DNA from: Symbiodinium natans
Taxonomy: Eukaryota; Sar; Dinophyceae; Suessiales; Symbiodiniaceae
Assembly (NCBI GenBank): GCA_905221605.1
Contig: CAJNDS010001530.1
Location: 1-14,983, forward strand
DNA length: 14,983 nt
Direction of reading: 5' to 3'
Below, piece by piece: positions 1-8,817 of this stretch. A program made the translations under genes and the position numbers. The notes below the pieces were generated by a model that did not search any database, had not been told where the DNA came from, and saw only the letters and a program-made list of their open reading frames with translations. Position 1 is the stretch's first letter; each line of letters opens with the position of its first letter.

Positions 1-50
1 TGTTGTTACCTTATGAACACCCCTATCTCTCGGGGTATTAAGTGAAGAGA

Positions 51-126
51 GCTCATTTTAATAGTATTGTAAGGCGTGAACAGAGTGAACAACGCACGAA
101 TACTATTAAAAGGAGAGAACGAAGTG
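51..126 (+). repeat. Family B hairpin, one copy of a 76-nt inverted repeat
   Basis: Arms TTTTAATAGTATT (56-68) and AATACTATTAAAA (99-111) pair over 13 bp around a 30-nt loop with GTAAGG on the left and GCACG on the right. The whole 51-126 is the exact reverse complement of 3805-3880. Confidence 0.9.
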
Positions 127-368
127 CGTGAATATAATAATAGGGTGAGAACGAAGTACACCTTTCTAAACTTTAGAATATTGGAAATTCATAAATTTTA
201 TAATCTACAACTTTTTTATTGGCATTTTCTTGAAATCTTATGGTTATTTATCTTTCTAGTCTTTTATCTCTCACTTCGTTCCGTTCATTCGCTCGCAAGA
301 TTCATGCGCTTACTTCGTGCACTTATAATCTTGTTCCCTCTTTCTCTTCACTTTTAATATAATGTTTA

Positions 369-406
369 CCGGGGGCATAATATAGTACGTTTAAAGAGGC
401 CCCCGG
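369..406. repeat. Family A hairpin
   Basis: CCGGGGGC (369-376) pairs with GCCCCCGG (399-406), 8 bp, around a 22-nt loop. Confidence 0.85.
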
Positions 407-721
407 GCAATATTAATACTATAATACTAATGGTGTAGTTCTCACGCACTCTTTTTATTGGATTACAAATGAACGCAGTGAGTGCGTGAATACAATAATA
501 AAGAGTGAGAACGAAACCACTCTCTGAACCAGCTATTTAATGAGTGAAGTGAACAAAGTGAATTGGTAAGGAATTTATGACGCACGCAGTTCACGCTTTC
601 ACTTCACGCCCCACTTCGTTCATACATGCGTTCACTTCATTTGTAATTAAATTCACGCATGAAGTGCACGCATTCTATTCACTTCGTTCTTACTTCTATC
701 ACTACACTCAGCATATTATCC

Positions 722-755
722 CGGGGGCGCATTATTAGTATTATTATTGCCCCCG
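722..755. repeat. Family A hairpin
   Basis: CGGGGGC (722-728) pairs with GCCCCCG (749-755), 7 bp, around a 20-nt A/T-rich loop. Confidence 0.85.
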
Positions 756-1265
756 TACTACGTTCGCATAATTCATGCGCTTCATGCGTTCCCTTATAAG
801 CGCATTCATTATGTTCTCTTCGTAGTACTAATAAGGGACGCAGGAAAGGACGCTTTCTAAGGACCGGCCCAGCGAAGAGAACTCAATTTTTGTATTATAA
901 GGGCGTACATTTCGCGAGCCAAAAGTAAAATAGTAAAACGGCTCGCATTTCGTACGCACATTATATTTTCTCTTCTTACTTCGTTCGTAATTTAATCATA
1001 AAATCGCGCATTCACTTCGTTTCTTTGCATTTTATATTAAATTATTCACTTCGTAGTTATATCACTTGGTAAATCTACTGGTGATGGTACTACTGCCCGG
1101 GCAATAGGATAATAGTACGAAGTGAATACAATGAAGTGAATTATAAGTGAAGCGCATGAATTCACTGAATGTATGAACGTAACAAAGAACGTAGTGCGTG
1201 CTCTCTGTTCTTGTCTTCTTACCGCACGCTATAATATAATAATGTACGCAAAAAGCCCCTTAAAA

Positions 1266-1300
1266 ATACTAAATTACAAACTTGTGCGTGAATTTAGTAT
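1266..1300 (+). repeat. Family B hairpin, minimal loop
   Basis: Arms ATACTAAATT and AATTTAGTAT (10 bp) around the 15-nt loop ACAAACTTGTGCGTG. Outer GCCC...GGGC pairing (about 1254-1313) extends the stem. Confidence 0.8.
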
Positions 1301-1320
1301 ATTTAATGTGGGCGTTTTGC

Positions 1321-1392
1321 ACGGGCTAGTAAATTTAATAATAAAATCGCGCGTTCTTTCACGCCTTGCATTTTATTTATTAAATTAGCCCG
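1321..1392 (-). repeat. Family B hairpin with composite arms
   Basis: ACGGGCTA at 1321-1328 and TAGCCCGT at 1385-1392 close a longer A/T stem of ATTTAATA/TATTAAAT type. The loop has CGCGCG on the left and CCTTGC on the right, the family B signature in reverse orientation. Confidence 0.78.
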
Positions 1393-1780
1393 TTAATAAT
1401 ATTATATTGTATGTGCTGCAAAAGACCCACTAAAACTACTGTATTTCGCTGGGTCTTTTAGCGAGCACCAGGACACAGCTTATGATTGAGGATTTTTCCA
1501 GTAGAAATCTCTTGTTTACTTCGTTATTCTATTTCATTGTCATTCATGCTTCGTTCACACGTTCACTCATTATAATGCCAATTAAATAGAATGAACGCCC
1601 GTGAACAATAGGATGAAGATAATAATACGGGCGTGAGGAAATTAAATGAACTAGGAAATGTACTAAAGGGGCAATTTCTGGGTCATGAAGGTGTGTTTCG
1701 TTCATACATTCAGTAAATTCGCGCATTCGTTTCACTTCTTTGCAATTCACTTCATGTATTCTCTACAGGATTAGTACTAA

Positions 1781-1875
1781 GAGCTGAGGTTGGGATGGAC
1801 GGGAGATTCAGAGAGCGATTAATACTGCGTCCTAAAGGTCCATCCACGGGCAACAGATGACAGGGACGTACGCAT
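1781..1875. ncRNA. Structured non-repeat island, candidate rRNA piece
   Basis: GGATGGAC (1793-1800) pairs perfectly with GTCCATCC (1838-1845) around 37 bases that lack the hairpin-family signatures. TCCTAAAGGTCCA (1830-1842) recurs at 6543-6555. It recalls the LSU GGTCCTAAGGTAGCG block (E. coli about 1905) but diverges straight after, so I do not assign it. Confidence 0.35.
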
Positions 1876-2204
1876 TATATTATTATAACCGTGAAGAGAA
1901 CGAAGTGAGCGCAATATAATTCTCTTCTTTCGCTCACTAGTTCGCTTCGTGCGGGCACATAATAATATTGTAGTTCGCCCGCGTCTTCACTTCGTTCTCA
2001 CATTATTAATACTGCGTGCTTCTTTCGCTCACTAAAATCGTTCATACATTTCATGCGCTCACTAGTTCACTTATAATTGCATTAAAGAAGCTCTCTTCAC
2101 TGTTTCGTTCGTTCATTCACTAATTTCACGCACTCATTCACTTCATTCATTCGTTTGTAAATTAGTTCACTACACTCTCTCCACCTTTAATATGCTAAGT
2201 TATC

Positions 2205-2240
2205 CCGGGCGTATATAAAGAGAGTACAAAGAGCGCCCGG
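2205..2240. repeat. Family A hairpin
   Basis: CCGGGCG (2205-2211) pairs with CGCCCGG (2234-2240). Confidence 0.83.
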
Positions 2241-2343
2241 ACAATATATTTAATAGGGGTTTTACTGCGTTCATACTATTCCGCACAGCATTCACGCTTT
2301 CATTGTAATGCTTGCGAAATAGTATTCTCTTCGTCTTATATTA

Positions 2344-2380
2344 CCGGGCGAACTTAAAATATAATTAATTAGACGCCCGG
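2344..2380. repeat. Family A hairpin
   Basis: CCGGGCG (2344-2350) pairs with CGCCCGG (2374-2380). The loop ACTTAAAATATAATTAAT is nearly the same as in 13062-13095, whose arms differ. Confidence 0.85.
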
Positions 2381-2764
2381 GGAAAAGAGCAAATTTTAGA
2401 ATGAATTTCGTGCGTCTTTCTCTCACTTCGTTCTTTCTTTCCTTACAAATTCATTATAAAATTGTATGCTCTTTTAGTAGTATTAATATGTGCGCGAGCA
2501 TAATATAATATCGTGAGCTCGCGAACAGTGAAGAGAATAATAATATAAGGCTTGTAATGCACGCAGTAAAAGCACGAAGCCGAAGTATTATTATGAACGG
2601 AACGCCCGAACGCAGAGAACGCGTCATAATAAGTCCTTTTAACCACAGGCTTGTATTCCTATTAAAATAGTGAGCCTGCGAACGGGGGTTTTTGTGCGTT
2701 ACGTTCGTGCGCTTACAATATAAAATTCGTGCGCTTACTCTCTTCTCTTCGTACTAATTATTAT

Positions 2765-2795
2765 CCCGTGCATTCATTTATTATTTTCGCACGGG
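2765..2795. repeat. Family A hairpin
   Basis: CCCGTGC (2765-2771) pairs with GCACGGG (2789-2795); a G/C-swapped arm variant, also seen at 13062-13095. Confidence 0.83.
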
Positions 2796-3059
2796 CCAAC
2801 ATATTATTATTGCCCGGGGTAGTAAGCATATTAGTATTACGTGAATGAAGTGAACACACGGACGTAATGAAAGCACGGTTCGTGGGTGAGCGAAGTGAAC
2901 ATATGAACGACACATGCACGCAAAATTGGGCGTTTCACTCTTTATTAATTCGCCCATAAAAGTATACGTGCGTTCAACATTAATAAAATAATAGGGCCTT
3001 TCATAATATTATTTTGTAAGGACTTTTAGGACGCACGAAAATAATATTATTACTGGCCC

Positions 3060-3330
3060 GTGAAAAACCAAGGTTGACCGTGTACTCGCGAATCATTCTC
3101 TGAGTTCAACCGCCAGTCAAGGTACGTCCAACATTCCCCTTTCCTCACATCCTTCTTCTAATCTCACCGCCAGGCAAAGGACATCTTATTACCAGCACGA
3201 ATAATATGCTCTCTTCATTCTTGGCGGTCTTTTGCTCCCTTAAAAAGCCCATTCATGCTTCTTCTCTTCGTTCATCCTTATAATGCGGCTTTTCCAGGAG
3301 CTAGACCGCTATCATCCTGTACTCATTGCG
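3060..3330. other. Long non-repeat island, function unknown
   Basis: This is one of the longest stretches with few GTGAACGAA-type units. ACCGCCAGtCAAgG (about 3110-3123) is repeated as ACCGCCAGgCAAaGG (about 3167-3180). The second copy can pair with TTGGCGGTCTTTTGC near 3221-3235. On the minus strand CTTGACTGGCGGT superficially recalls the LSU P-loop but lacks two of its Gs. It may hold one or more rRNA pieces; I cannot assign them. Confidence 0.25.
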
Positions 3331-3674
3331 CTCACTCAGTACATTCGTTCCCTTATTCGTTTCTCTCTTCGTAGTTCCAGCCCGGATGATTGGTTAACGG
3401 GGGAACAGTACTAACAATAAGGTTAAGGTTGCGTTCACTAAAAGCCTAATAAAATGTAATAAACTAAAAAGGTAAATGAAGTGCACGCTTTTTAGTATAT
3501 TTTATGTGGCTTTTCTCTCTTCTTCTTTCTTCACCTGTAATAATATAATGCACGCGTCGCTCACTCCTTGTCATTAATATTATTACCGTGAAGAGAATAA
3601 GAGAGCACATTAATACTAATATTACAAGTTAACGCGAGAATATTAGTATTAGTGTGTGAACGCATGAACGCAAC

Positions 3675-3760
3675 AACTGGACCATGAGGTAGAAACTGCC
3701 GCTGGACGCTATTAACCCATCTCACGGATCGCTTCTAAGGGTGAACTCTCCTTCCCATGG
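3675..3760 (-). rRNA. Possible SSU rRNA piece (helix 34/35 region)
   Basis: Read on the minus strand, the island contains CGTGAGATGGGTTAATAGCG, which recalls the SSU block GTGAGATGTTGGGTTAAGTCCCGCAACGAGCG (E. coli about 1070-1105). The match has gaps and the flanks do not obviously align. The surrounding 3673-3775 is a non-repeat island of about 100 bases between hairpins, the typical setting of rRNA pieces here. Confidence 0.25.
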
Positions 3761-3804
3761 AATCTTCTCCTTGTTTCGTTCGTTCATGAATTTCATGCGT
3801 CTTT

Positions 3805-3880
3805 CACTTCGTTCTCTCCTTTTAATAGTATTCGTGCGTTGTTCACTCTGTTCACGCCTTACAATACTATTAAAATGAGC
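3805..3880 (-). repeat. Family B hairpin, inverted copy of 51-126
   Basis: Exact 76-base reverse complement of 51-126, with arms at 3820-3832 and 3863-3875. Similarity stops at both ends, so this is a discrete duplicated unit. Confidence 0.9.
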
Positions 3881-4000
3881 GTAATATTATAATTAAAGTT
3901 CATGTCGTTCACTACGTTCATAATTTCGCTTATTTTCGCGCGGCTCTTTCGTTTCTTGCAAAATTACGCTCATTTTATTCACTTCGTAATATTAATACGT

Positions 4001-4032
4001 GCGGGCTATAAGAAAGAAAGTAGTGAGCCCGC
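4001..4032. repeat. Family A hairpin
   Basis: GCGGGCT (4001-4007) pairs with AGCCCGC (4026-4032). Confidence 0.83.
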
Positions 4033-4578
4033 AGAATAATAATATTGTAGCGCCCAGTAAAAGAGTAAAAGGGCGCACATTATATTTTCCTTTTCTTCGT
4101 TCATAATTTCATTGCATTTCACGCGCTCCTTTTATTCGCTTGTAAATGCAATGAATTATTCTCTTCGTACCTTTCCTATCATCCCGGGCAGTTGTACACG
4201 CTTCGCTCAGTCTTTAACCGTGGATTAACAGTACTAACCGGGGTACTAACTCCTTCTTTCTCTGCTTCTAATGCAATAAGCACACGCATGAATTTTATAT
4301 TATAAGTGTGCGCAATGCATGACGAAGCGAAAGGAGTTAGTGACCGCCCGGAAAGTACTTTTTGCTATCATCACGGGGTTCTCTTCATATTATACTATTA
4401 TTACCCCGTGAAGATATTAATATTGTATTTCGTTCTCTAGTTCTCTTCACGTAATACTAATATTAATCTTGTAAGGAGTGAAGATGTGAATGACGCACGA
4501 AGTTAATATTATGAGCGTGAAAGGAGAACGAAATGAATGTTAGGGCGTCTATTTCTCTCTCTTTATACGCCCTTTTTC

Positions 4579-4611
4579 CCCGGGCTTTCTCTTATCTTAT
4601 ATTCGCCCGGG
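4579..4611. repeat. Family A hairpin
   Basis: CCCGGGC (4579-4585) pairs with GCCCGGG (4605-4611). Confidence 0.83.
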
Positions 4612-4732
4612 ATGTATTACTAAAGAGTGAAGAGAATGAGCGCGTAATTTAATATAAAATGTAAGTTTACGCACGATTTAATATTAAATTTCATGCGCGA
4701 TTGAACGAAACGAAGGAGTGAATAATATTGTT

Positions 4733-4764
4733 ACGGGCCTAATAATATAATAGTACTGGCCCGT
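4733..4764. repeat. Family A hairpin at the cox1 5' end
   Basis: ACGGGCC (4733-4739) pairs with GGCCCGT (4758-4764). The cox1 frame opens inside it (after TAA 4743-4745), and the first conserved residue is about 15 bases beyond its 3' arm. Candidate 5' boundary of the cox1 transcript. Confidence 0.88.
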
Positions 4765-6302
4765 TCGTATCTTTTCTATCACTAGTTAAAAATTGTAATC
4801 ATAAAGGCTTAGGAATTTATTATTTATTATCTGGATTCATCTTTGGAATCTCCGGAACATTAATATCAGTCCTTATAAGAATAGAATTATATTCATCAGG
4901 AAATAGGATTATATCTCCAGAAAACCAGAACTTCTATAATATAAGCATTACATTGCATGGCTTTCTTATGATCTTCTTTTTAGTAATGCCTGGCTTGTTT
5001 GGAGGATTTGGAAATTATTTTGTACCTATCTTTCAAGGGTCTCCAGAAGTGGTATATCCTAGAGTCAATAATTTTTCTATCTTAATTCTTTTACTTTCAT
5101 ATCTTTTCCTAATCCTTTCTATAATCTCAGAATTTGGAGGTGGTACAGGATGAACATTTTTTCCACCATTATCCACTTCTTTTATGACTTTATCACCTTC
5201 AAGTACAGGAAATCTTATATTTGGATTATTAATCTCTGGTATATCTTCATGTCTTACATCTCTTAACTTTTGGACAACAATTCTAAATCTGAGATCTTAT
5301 TATCTGACATTAAAGACTATCCCATTATTTCCTTGGGCTTTCTTGATTACAGCTTTCATGCTTTTATTAACATTACCAATCTTATCTGGTACACTTCTTT
5401 TAATATTGGGTGATCTTCATTCTAATACACTTTTCTTTGATCCTATATTTGGAGGAGATCCTATATTCTATCAACATTTATTTTGGTTTTTTGGACATCC
5501 AGAAGTTTACATCTTAATAATTCCTGCATTTGGGATCATTTCCATAATAATTTCTGGGATTTTACAATTAATAATCTTTGGTAACCAATCAATGATCTTT
5601 GCCATGTCATCTATTTCTCTTCTTGGAAGTCTTGTTTGGGGGCATCATATGTATACTGTAGGTTTAGAAAGTGATACAAGAGCTTATTTTACAGGAGTTA
5701 CAATCTTAATATCCTTACCAACTGGTACAAAAATCTTTAATTGGCTTTTTACATATCTTGGAAATCCACCATTATTACACCTTAGAATTAGTTCTGTCTT
5801 CTTCTCACATCTCTTTTTATTAATGTTTACTATAGGTGGTTCTACAGGAATAATTCTTGGAAATGCTGCAGTAGATCTAGGATTACATGATACATATTAT
5901 GTTGTAGCACATTTTCATTTTGTTCTTTCTTTAGGAGCTATAATTTCTATCTTCTCTGGAATAATTTTTAATGGAGAAAAGATTGTTGGTACTAAGAATT
6001 TATTACTTTCATCCTCTAGTACACTTTCTCTTTTTCATCTACATTTAATATTTATTGGTATTCTTCTTACCTTTTCCCCAATGCATTTCTTAGGATTTAA
6101 TGTTATGCCAAGAAGAATCCCATCCTTTCCAGATTCTTTTAATTCCTGGAATTCCCTGTCATCTATTGGATCAGGAATAACTTTCCTATCTTTTGGTTGT
6201 TTCGCAAGTTCACGCATTAATACACTGCATTTGTATCCTCGTTCACTTCGCTCCTTTATTATTATATTTCACGCGCTACTCTCATTCTTCGTTCGCTTGT
6301 AA
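4746..6302 (+). CDS. cox1: Cytochrome c oxidase subunit I (TGA = Trp; start codon unresolved)
   Basis: Catalytic core subunit of complex IV in the inner mitochondrial membrane; it reduces oxygen to water and pumps protons. Coordinates give the whole frame open after TAA 4743-4745. Counting from 4746, His71 (LHGFLM) is a heme a ligand. HPEVY at 251 supplies a CuB His and the cross-linked Tyr. His300-His301 (WGHHMY) bind CuB, and His389/His391 (VAHFHF) are the heme a3 and heme a ligands. The K-channel Lys lies in TGTKIFNW. Codon 136 is TGA in GGGTG-W-TFFPP and must be read as Trp. No ATG, ATA, ATT, GTG or TTG precedes the conserved start SLVKNCNHKGLG (near 4779), so initiation is unknown. The conserved region ends near 6212, about 478 codons, the usual apicomplexan length. 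The last 30 or so residues are encoded by repeat DNA, with the stop at 6300-6302. Identification is secure; both termini are not. Confidence 0.97.
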
Positions 6303-6312
6303 ATATAATAAT
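6258..6312 (-). repeat. Family B hairpin carrying the cox1 stop codon
   Basis: Arms ATTATTATATTT (6258-6269) and AAATATAATAAT (6301-6312), 12 bp perfect. The loop starts CACGCG and ends CTTGT; the junction TTGTAA supplies the TAA (6300-6302) that ends the cox1 frame. Confidence 0.88.
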
Positions 6313-6394
6313 GCAGTTCACTTCTTTCACTTCGTTCTCTCTTTATTTTCACACACGCATGATAGACGATTTTCTGCATAATAATACTACTAAT

Positions 6395-6570
6395 GGTGCA
6401 TGTAATCCAGATGTTGGGCCCTTTTATTTCACTCCCTTTAACTATATTTTAACCGCGGATACGAATGCGCGGGATAAACGAAAGAAAGATAGAGACAGAA
6501 GATTATTAGTGTTCACGTTGTTCACTCCTTTAATCCTATTATTCCTAAAGGTCCAGCTACAGGAAACGGC
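6395..6570. other. Non-repeat island downstream of cox1
   Basis: It contains the small hairpin CCGCG...CGCGG near 6453-6470 and TCCTAAAGGTCCA (6543-6555), which also occurs at 1830-1842. CCGCGGATAC resembles the SSU 530 loop only over its hairpin arm. No supported gene; cox1 3' flank or an rRNA piece. Confidence 0.2.
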
Positions 6571-6579
6571 CGTTCGTTC

Positions 6580-6635
6580 ATATAATTCGTGCGTTTCATG
6601 CGTCATTTTATTCCTTATAAACGCACTAATTATAT
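6580..6635 (-). repeat. Family B hairpin
   Basis: Arms ATATAATT-c-GTGCGTTT (6580-6596) and AAACGCAC-t-AATTATAT (6619-6635): 16 pairs with one C/T mismatch. The loop begins CATGCG and ends CCTTAT. A related element with AAACGC arms lies near 10626-10680. Confidence 0.82.
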
Positions 6636-7164
6636 TCTCTTCACTTATAGTATAGTATTATTAGTGTGTTTACGGGCGAACAAGAGATTAATGGGCCCGC
6701 AGAACGTACTAAAAGCCTTAATTTGTATATTAAATTACAAGGTAACGAAGTGGACGCGTGAATTTAATATAAAATTATGGGCTTTTCTCCCTTTCACCCT
6801 TATAATTAGATGTCAGGGAGAACTTAGCACACGGATTCAGTACAATCTCCATCATGAATCTCTTCACCTTTCATAACTTCCCGGGCGGTCATTTCACCCT
6901 TCACTCGCGACTCCACGAAAAACCCTATTAAAATATATTAAATTATAAGGCACGCATGAATTTAATATGTTTTAATGGGCGTTTTTCCCCCAGAGTCGTT
7001 CATGAAGGTTTCAATCTTTAGAAATCCAATATTAAATTACGGGCAAGTTCACGCGCGCCGTAATGATTTTAATATTGGCTTTATAAAGAGTGAAAGGGGC
7101 CCATATTAAATATACTAAAAGGCGCGCTATTCATTGCCCTTTTAGTACATTTAATATTGGGGCA

Positions 7165-7402
7165 TGAACGTACGGGTGATGTGAGTGAGTCCGTCCATGA
7201 AGAGCACCCATTATAATATTATAGGTAAGGGACGCACGCTATAATATTATTAATGGTTGCGTTTCATGCGTACGGACGGACCGAGGTTGGGGCCCTCTCT
7301 AGACATTAGAACGTCCCTGTAGTACTATCCCAACCTTGACACCCTAACCTCTGTCTCTAGGAGTTAATCTGTTGAGTCGTGAAGGTAACAGCCAGGATGG
7401 GA
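7165..7402. ncRNA. Structured island with nested helices, candidate rRNA pieces
   Basis: GTCCGTCC (7189-7196) pairs with GGACGGAC (7274-7281) around an A/T-armed hairpin. AGGTTGGG (7284-7291) pairs with CCCAACCT (7329-7336). The following 7340-7360 stretch is almost repeated at 14913-14932. Then come a sequence with GTGAAGGTAACAGCC and CCAGGATGG. Nothing here is long enough to assign to a known rRNA helix. There is no supported ORF. Confidence 0.35.
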
Positions 7403-7466
7403 GAATGAGGGTGAAAAGGGCCAAATAATAAGTCCTTTAAAGGGGCCCTTTTCATCTCCCTCATTC
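7403..7466 (+). repeat. Longest near-perfect stem, 20 bp
   Basis: GAATGAGGG plus TGAAAAGGGCC (7403-7422) pairs with GGCCCTTTTCA (7444-7454) plus CCCTCATTC (7458-7466); only a 3-base bulge (7455-7457) interrupts it. The loop is 21 nt and A/T-rich. Composition differs from both main families. Confidence 0.85.
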
Positions 7467-7584
7467 GTTCCCCCGTTCCCCACTTCGTTCATACGTTCAT
7501 GCATTACATTCGTTCGCTTCGCTAATGCATTCACTGTATTCACTTCGTTATCTATTATTAGGATGACACGGTGAGACGGGCGTA

Positions 7585-7650
7585 CGGGCTAGTTATAATA
7601 TTAAATTCACGCGTTCACTCTGTTTCCTTGTAATTTAATATTATAGCCCG
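7585..7650 (-). repeat. Family B hairpin with GGGCT/AGCCC base
   Basis: Arms TATAATATTAAATT (7594-7607) and AATTTAATATTATA (7632-7645), 14 bp perfect, extended by CGGGCT/AGCCCG with a short bulge. The loop starts CACGCG and ends CCTTGT. Confidence 0.85.
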
Positions 7651-7670
7651 TACTATTATCCTATTATTAT

Positions 7671-7700
7671 ACGGGCCAGTAATTATTATGTTAGGCCCGT
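7671..7700. repeat. Family A hairpin
   Basis: ACGGGCC (7671-7677) pairs with GGCCCGT (7694-7700); same arms as the cox1 5' hairpin. It precedes the 7711-7800 island by 10 bases. Confidence 0.85.
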
Positions 7701-7710
7701 GCATATTATT

Positions 7711-7800
7711 ATAGGATTTCTAGGGCAGATTGGTAAGTCATGAAGGGGTTATTCTGTGAGGTTCATTCTCTAGGCCCGGTGACTGCCAAAAGCCCCAACA
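7711..7800. ncRNA. Non-repeat island complementary to another island
   Basis: It begins with GGATTTCTAGGGCAGA (7714-7729), close to 14801-14815 and 13146-13157. CCCGGTGACTGCC (7775-7787) is the exact reverse complement of 13172-13184. There is no recognisable ORF or repeat loop. Best explained as an rRNA piece that pairs in trans, or as an inverted partial duplicate; the sequence alone does not decide. Confidence 0.3.
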
Positions 7801-7984
7801 AATGCACTAATTCATGCGCACAGTACGCTTATAATATAGTACATTTATTGGGTTTTTGGGGTTCACTTCGTTCACTTATTATTCACATTGTTCACGCTTT
7901 ATTAATACTAACCGGGTGTGGGACGCATGACAAGAGAATTCATGGTTGGTTTTCTGGGTTTTTTGACCAATCATCGGTTAACCC

Positions 7985-8075
7985 TTGATTTGTGGTTCGC
8001 CAAGGATAACAGGTTCTTGAATCCCAAGAGCTCCTACAAAAGGATTCTGATGGCACCTCCATGTCGGCTCACTCA
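7985..8075 (+). rRNA. LSU rRNA fragment, domain V peptidyl-transferase region (E. coli about 2440-2512)
   Basis: Forms part of the catalytic centre of the mitoribosome. GGATAACAGG (8004-8013) matches E. coli 2445-2454 including A2450, A2451 and C2452. CCCAAGAG (8023-8030) and TGGCACCTCCATGTCGGCTCA (8051-8071) follow in the right order and near the right spacing, retaining A2503, U2504, G2505 and U2506. Position 2502, normally G, is C at 8060. The 3' side runs directly into a family B hairpin (8084-8145). The 5' boundary is unknown; the non-repeat sequence extends back to about 7915. Only about 75 conserved bases are present, so this is one piece of a fragmented rRNA, as is known for apicomplexan mitochondria. 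Confidence 0.82.
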
Positions 8076-8083
8076 CTGCGTTC

Positions 8084-8145
8084 ATAGAATTACTGCGTTC
8101 ACTGCACGCGTCGTAAACTCCTTGTCAATTCACTTATAATTCTAT
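8084..8145 (-). repeat. Family B hairpin directly 3' of the LSU rRNA piece
   Basis: Arms ATAGAATT (8084-8091) and AATTCTAT (8138-8145). The loop holds CACGCG, CCTTGT and ends CTTAT. It lies 12 bases after the last conserved rRNA base, so it is a candidate 3' boundary signal. Confidence 0.75.
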
Positions 8146-8160
8146 TCTCTTCGTAATATT

Positions 8161-8198
8161 ACGGGGGCTATAATATAATAGTAATAAAATGCCCCCGT
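8161..8198. repeat. Family A hairpin
   Basis: ACGGGGGC (8161-8168) pairs with GCCCCCGT (8191-8198), 8 bp, around a 22-nt A/T-rich loop. Confidence 0.86.
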
Positions 8199-8216
8199 GT
8201 TCACTGCGTTCACGTC

Positions 8217-8270
8217 TTTAATGGAGTTCATGCGTCATTCACTCCTTTCATTCCTTATAACTCCATTAAA
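8217..8270 (-). repeat. Family B hairpin
   Basis: Arms TTTAATGGAGTT (8217-8228) and AACTCCATTAAA (8259-8270), 12 bp perfect. The loop begins CATGCG and ends CCTTAT, like 6580-6635, though the arms are unrelated. Confidence 0.85.
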
Positions 8271-8475
8271 TACGCTCTCTACGTAGTATTAGTATAAGTG
8301 AGCCGGCGAACGCAGGAAAACTAGTATTAATGCGGCCTAATAATTCTCTACTTCTTGGCCGCTCTATTAATTATCTATTCACGTTTCGTTTATTCGTTCA
8401 CGCGTTTATTTAATTCACTTCGTGCGTGAACTTACAAGTGAATATAAGACGCGTTCTCTCATAACTTCACTCACT

Positions 8476-8509
8476 CCCGGGCTATAATATTATTAGTGAA
8501 GCGCCCGGG
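8476..8509. repeat. Family A hairpin
   Basis: CCCGGGC (8476-8482) pairs with GCCCGGG (8503-8509). Confidence 0.84.
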
Positions 8510-8705
8510 ATATATTAATAAAGGGGGTTTTTGGTCAATCTTGGTACTTGTTTCGTTCGGTCGCTCATAAGATTCATGCATTCGCAAGCTCATTTATAAT
8601 CTTATTCACTCGTTCCGTTCACATTCTATTAATATTGCGTGCTTTCACTGCGTTCCATTACCAATATTAATATTATGTTCTCTTCACTCAGTAGTTATAT
8701 TAATA

Positions 8706-8740
8706 CGCGGGCATAATATTATTATCTTAGAAAGCCCGCG
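8706..8740. repeat. Family A hairpin
   Basis: CGCGGGC (8706-8712) pairs with GCCCGCG (8734-8740). Confidence 0.84.
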
Positions 8741-8775
8741 GGATAGGTTAGAAAGAAGAGTGAAAGAAAGTGAGT

Positions 8776-8817
8776 ACACGGGCGTACATTATTCTCTTCA
8801 TATTAACTAGCCCGTGT
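8776..8817. repeat. Family A hairpin
   Basis: ACACGGGC (8776-8783) pairs with GCCCGTGT (8810-8817), 8 bp; the loop contains TTCTCTTC. Confidence 0.84.

Larger units (their letters stand above)
1..4732. repeat. Repeat-dense non-coding block with A and B hairpins
   Basis: No credible protein gene. Short open frames here run through repeat units and resemble nothing. The block alternates family A and family B hairpins, degenerate GTGAACGAA/TTCACTTCGTTC strings and TTCTCTTC/GAAGAGAA boxes. Non-repeat islands lie near 838-885, 1450-1520, 1650-1690, 1781-1875, 3060-3330, 3384-3430, 3673-3775 and 4180-4262. Confidence 0.7.

Noticed and set aside
76-357. 93-codon open frame at the left end
   Set aside because: It runs through a family B hairpin and GTGAACGAA units, shows no family resemblance, and shares its first part with an inverted copy elsewhere.
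838-885. AAGGACCGG as the sarcin-ricin loop
   Set aside because: The essential AGTACGAGAGGACC is not present, and the sequence also fits a small GAAAG/CTTTC hairpin.
6035-6217. Minus-strand open frame within cox1
   Set aside because: Antisense shadow of the conserved cox1 C-terminal coding region.
6450-6475. CCGCGGATAC as the SSU 530 loop
   Set aside because: The CCGCGG part is explained by a small CCGCG/CGCGG hairpin, and the flanking GTGCCAGC is missing.
6311-6655. 114-codon open frame after cox1
   Set aside because: Composed of hairpin arms and repeat boxes, with biased Ser/Phe/Leu translation typical of repeat DNA; no recognisable domain.
6785-6810. ATAATTAGATGTCAGGG as the SSU 790 loop (ATTAGATACCC)
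   Set aside because: Only ATTAGAT matches; the following bases diverge and there is no flanking support.
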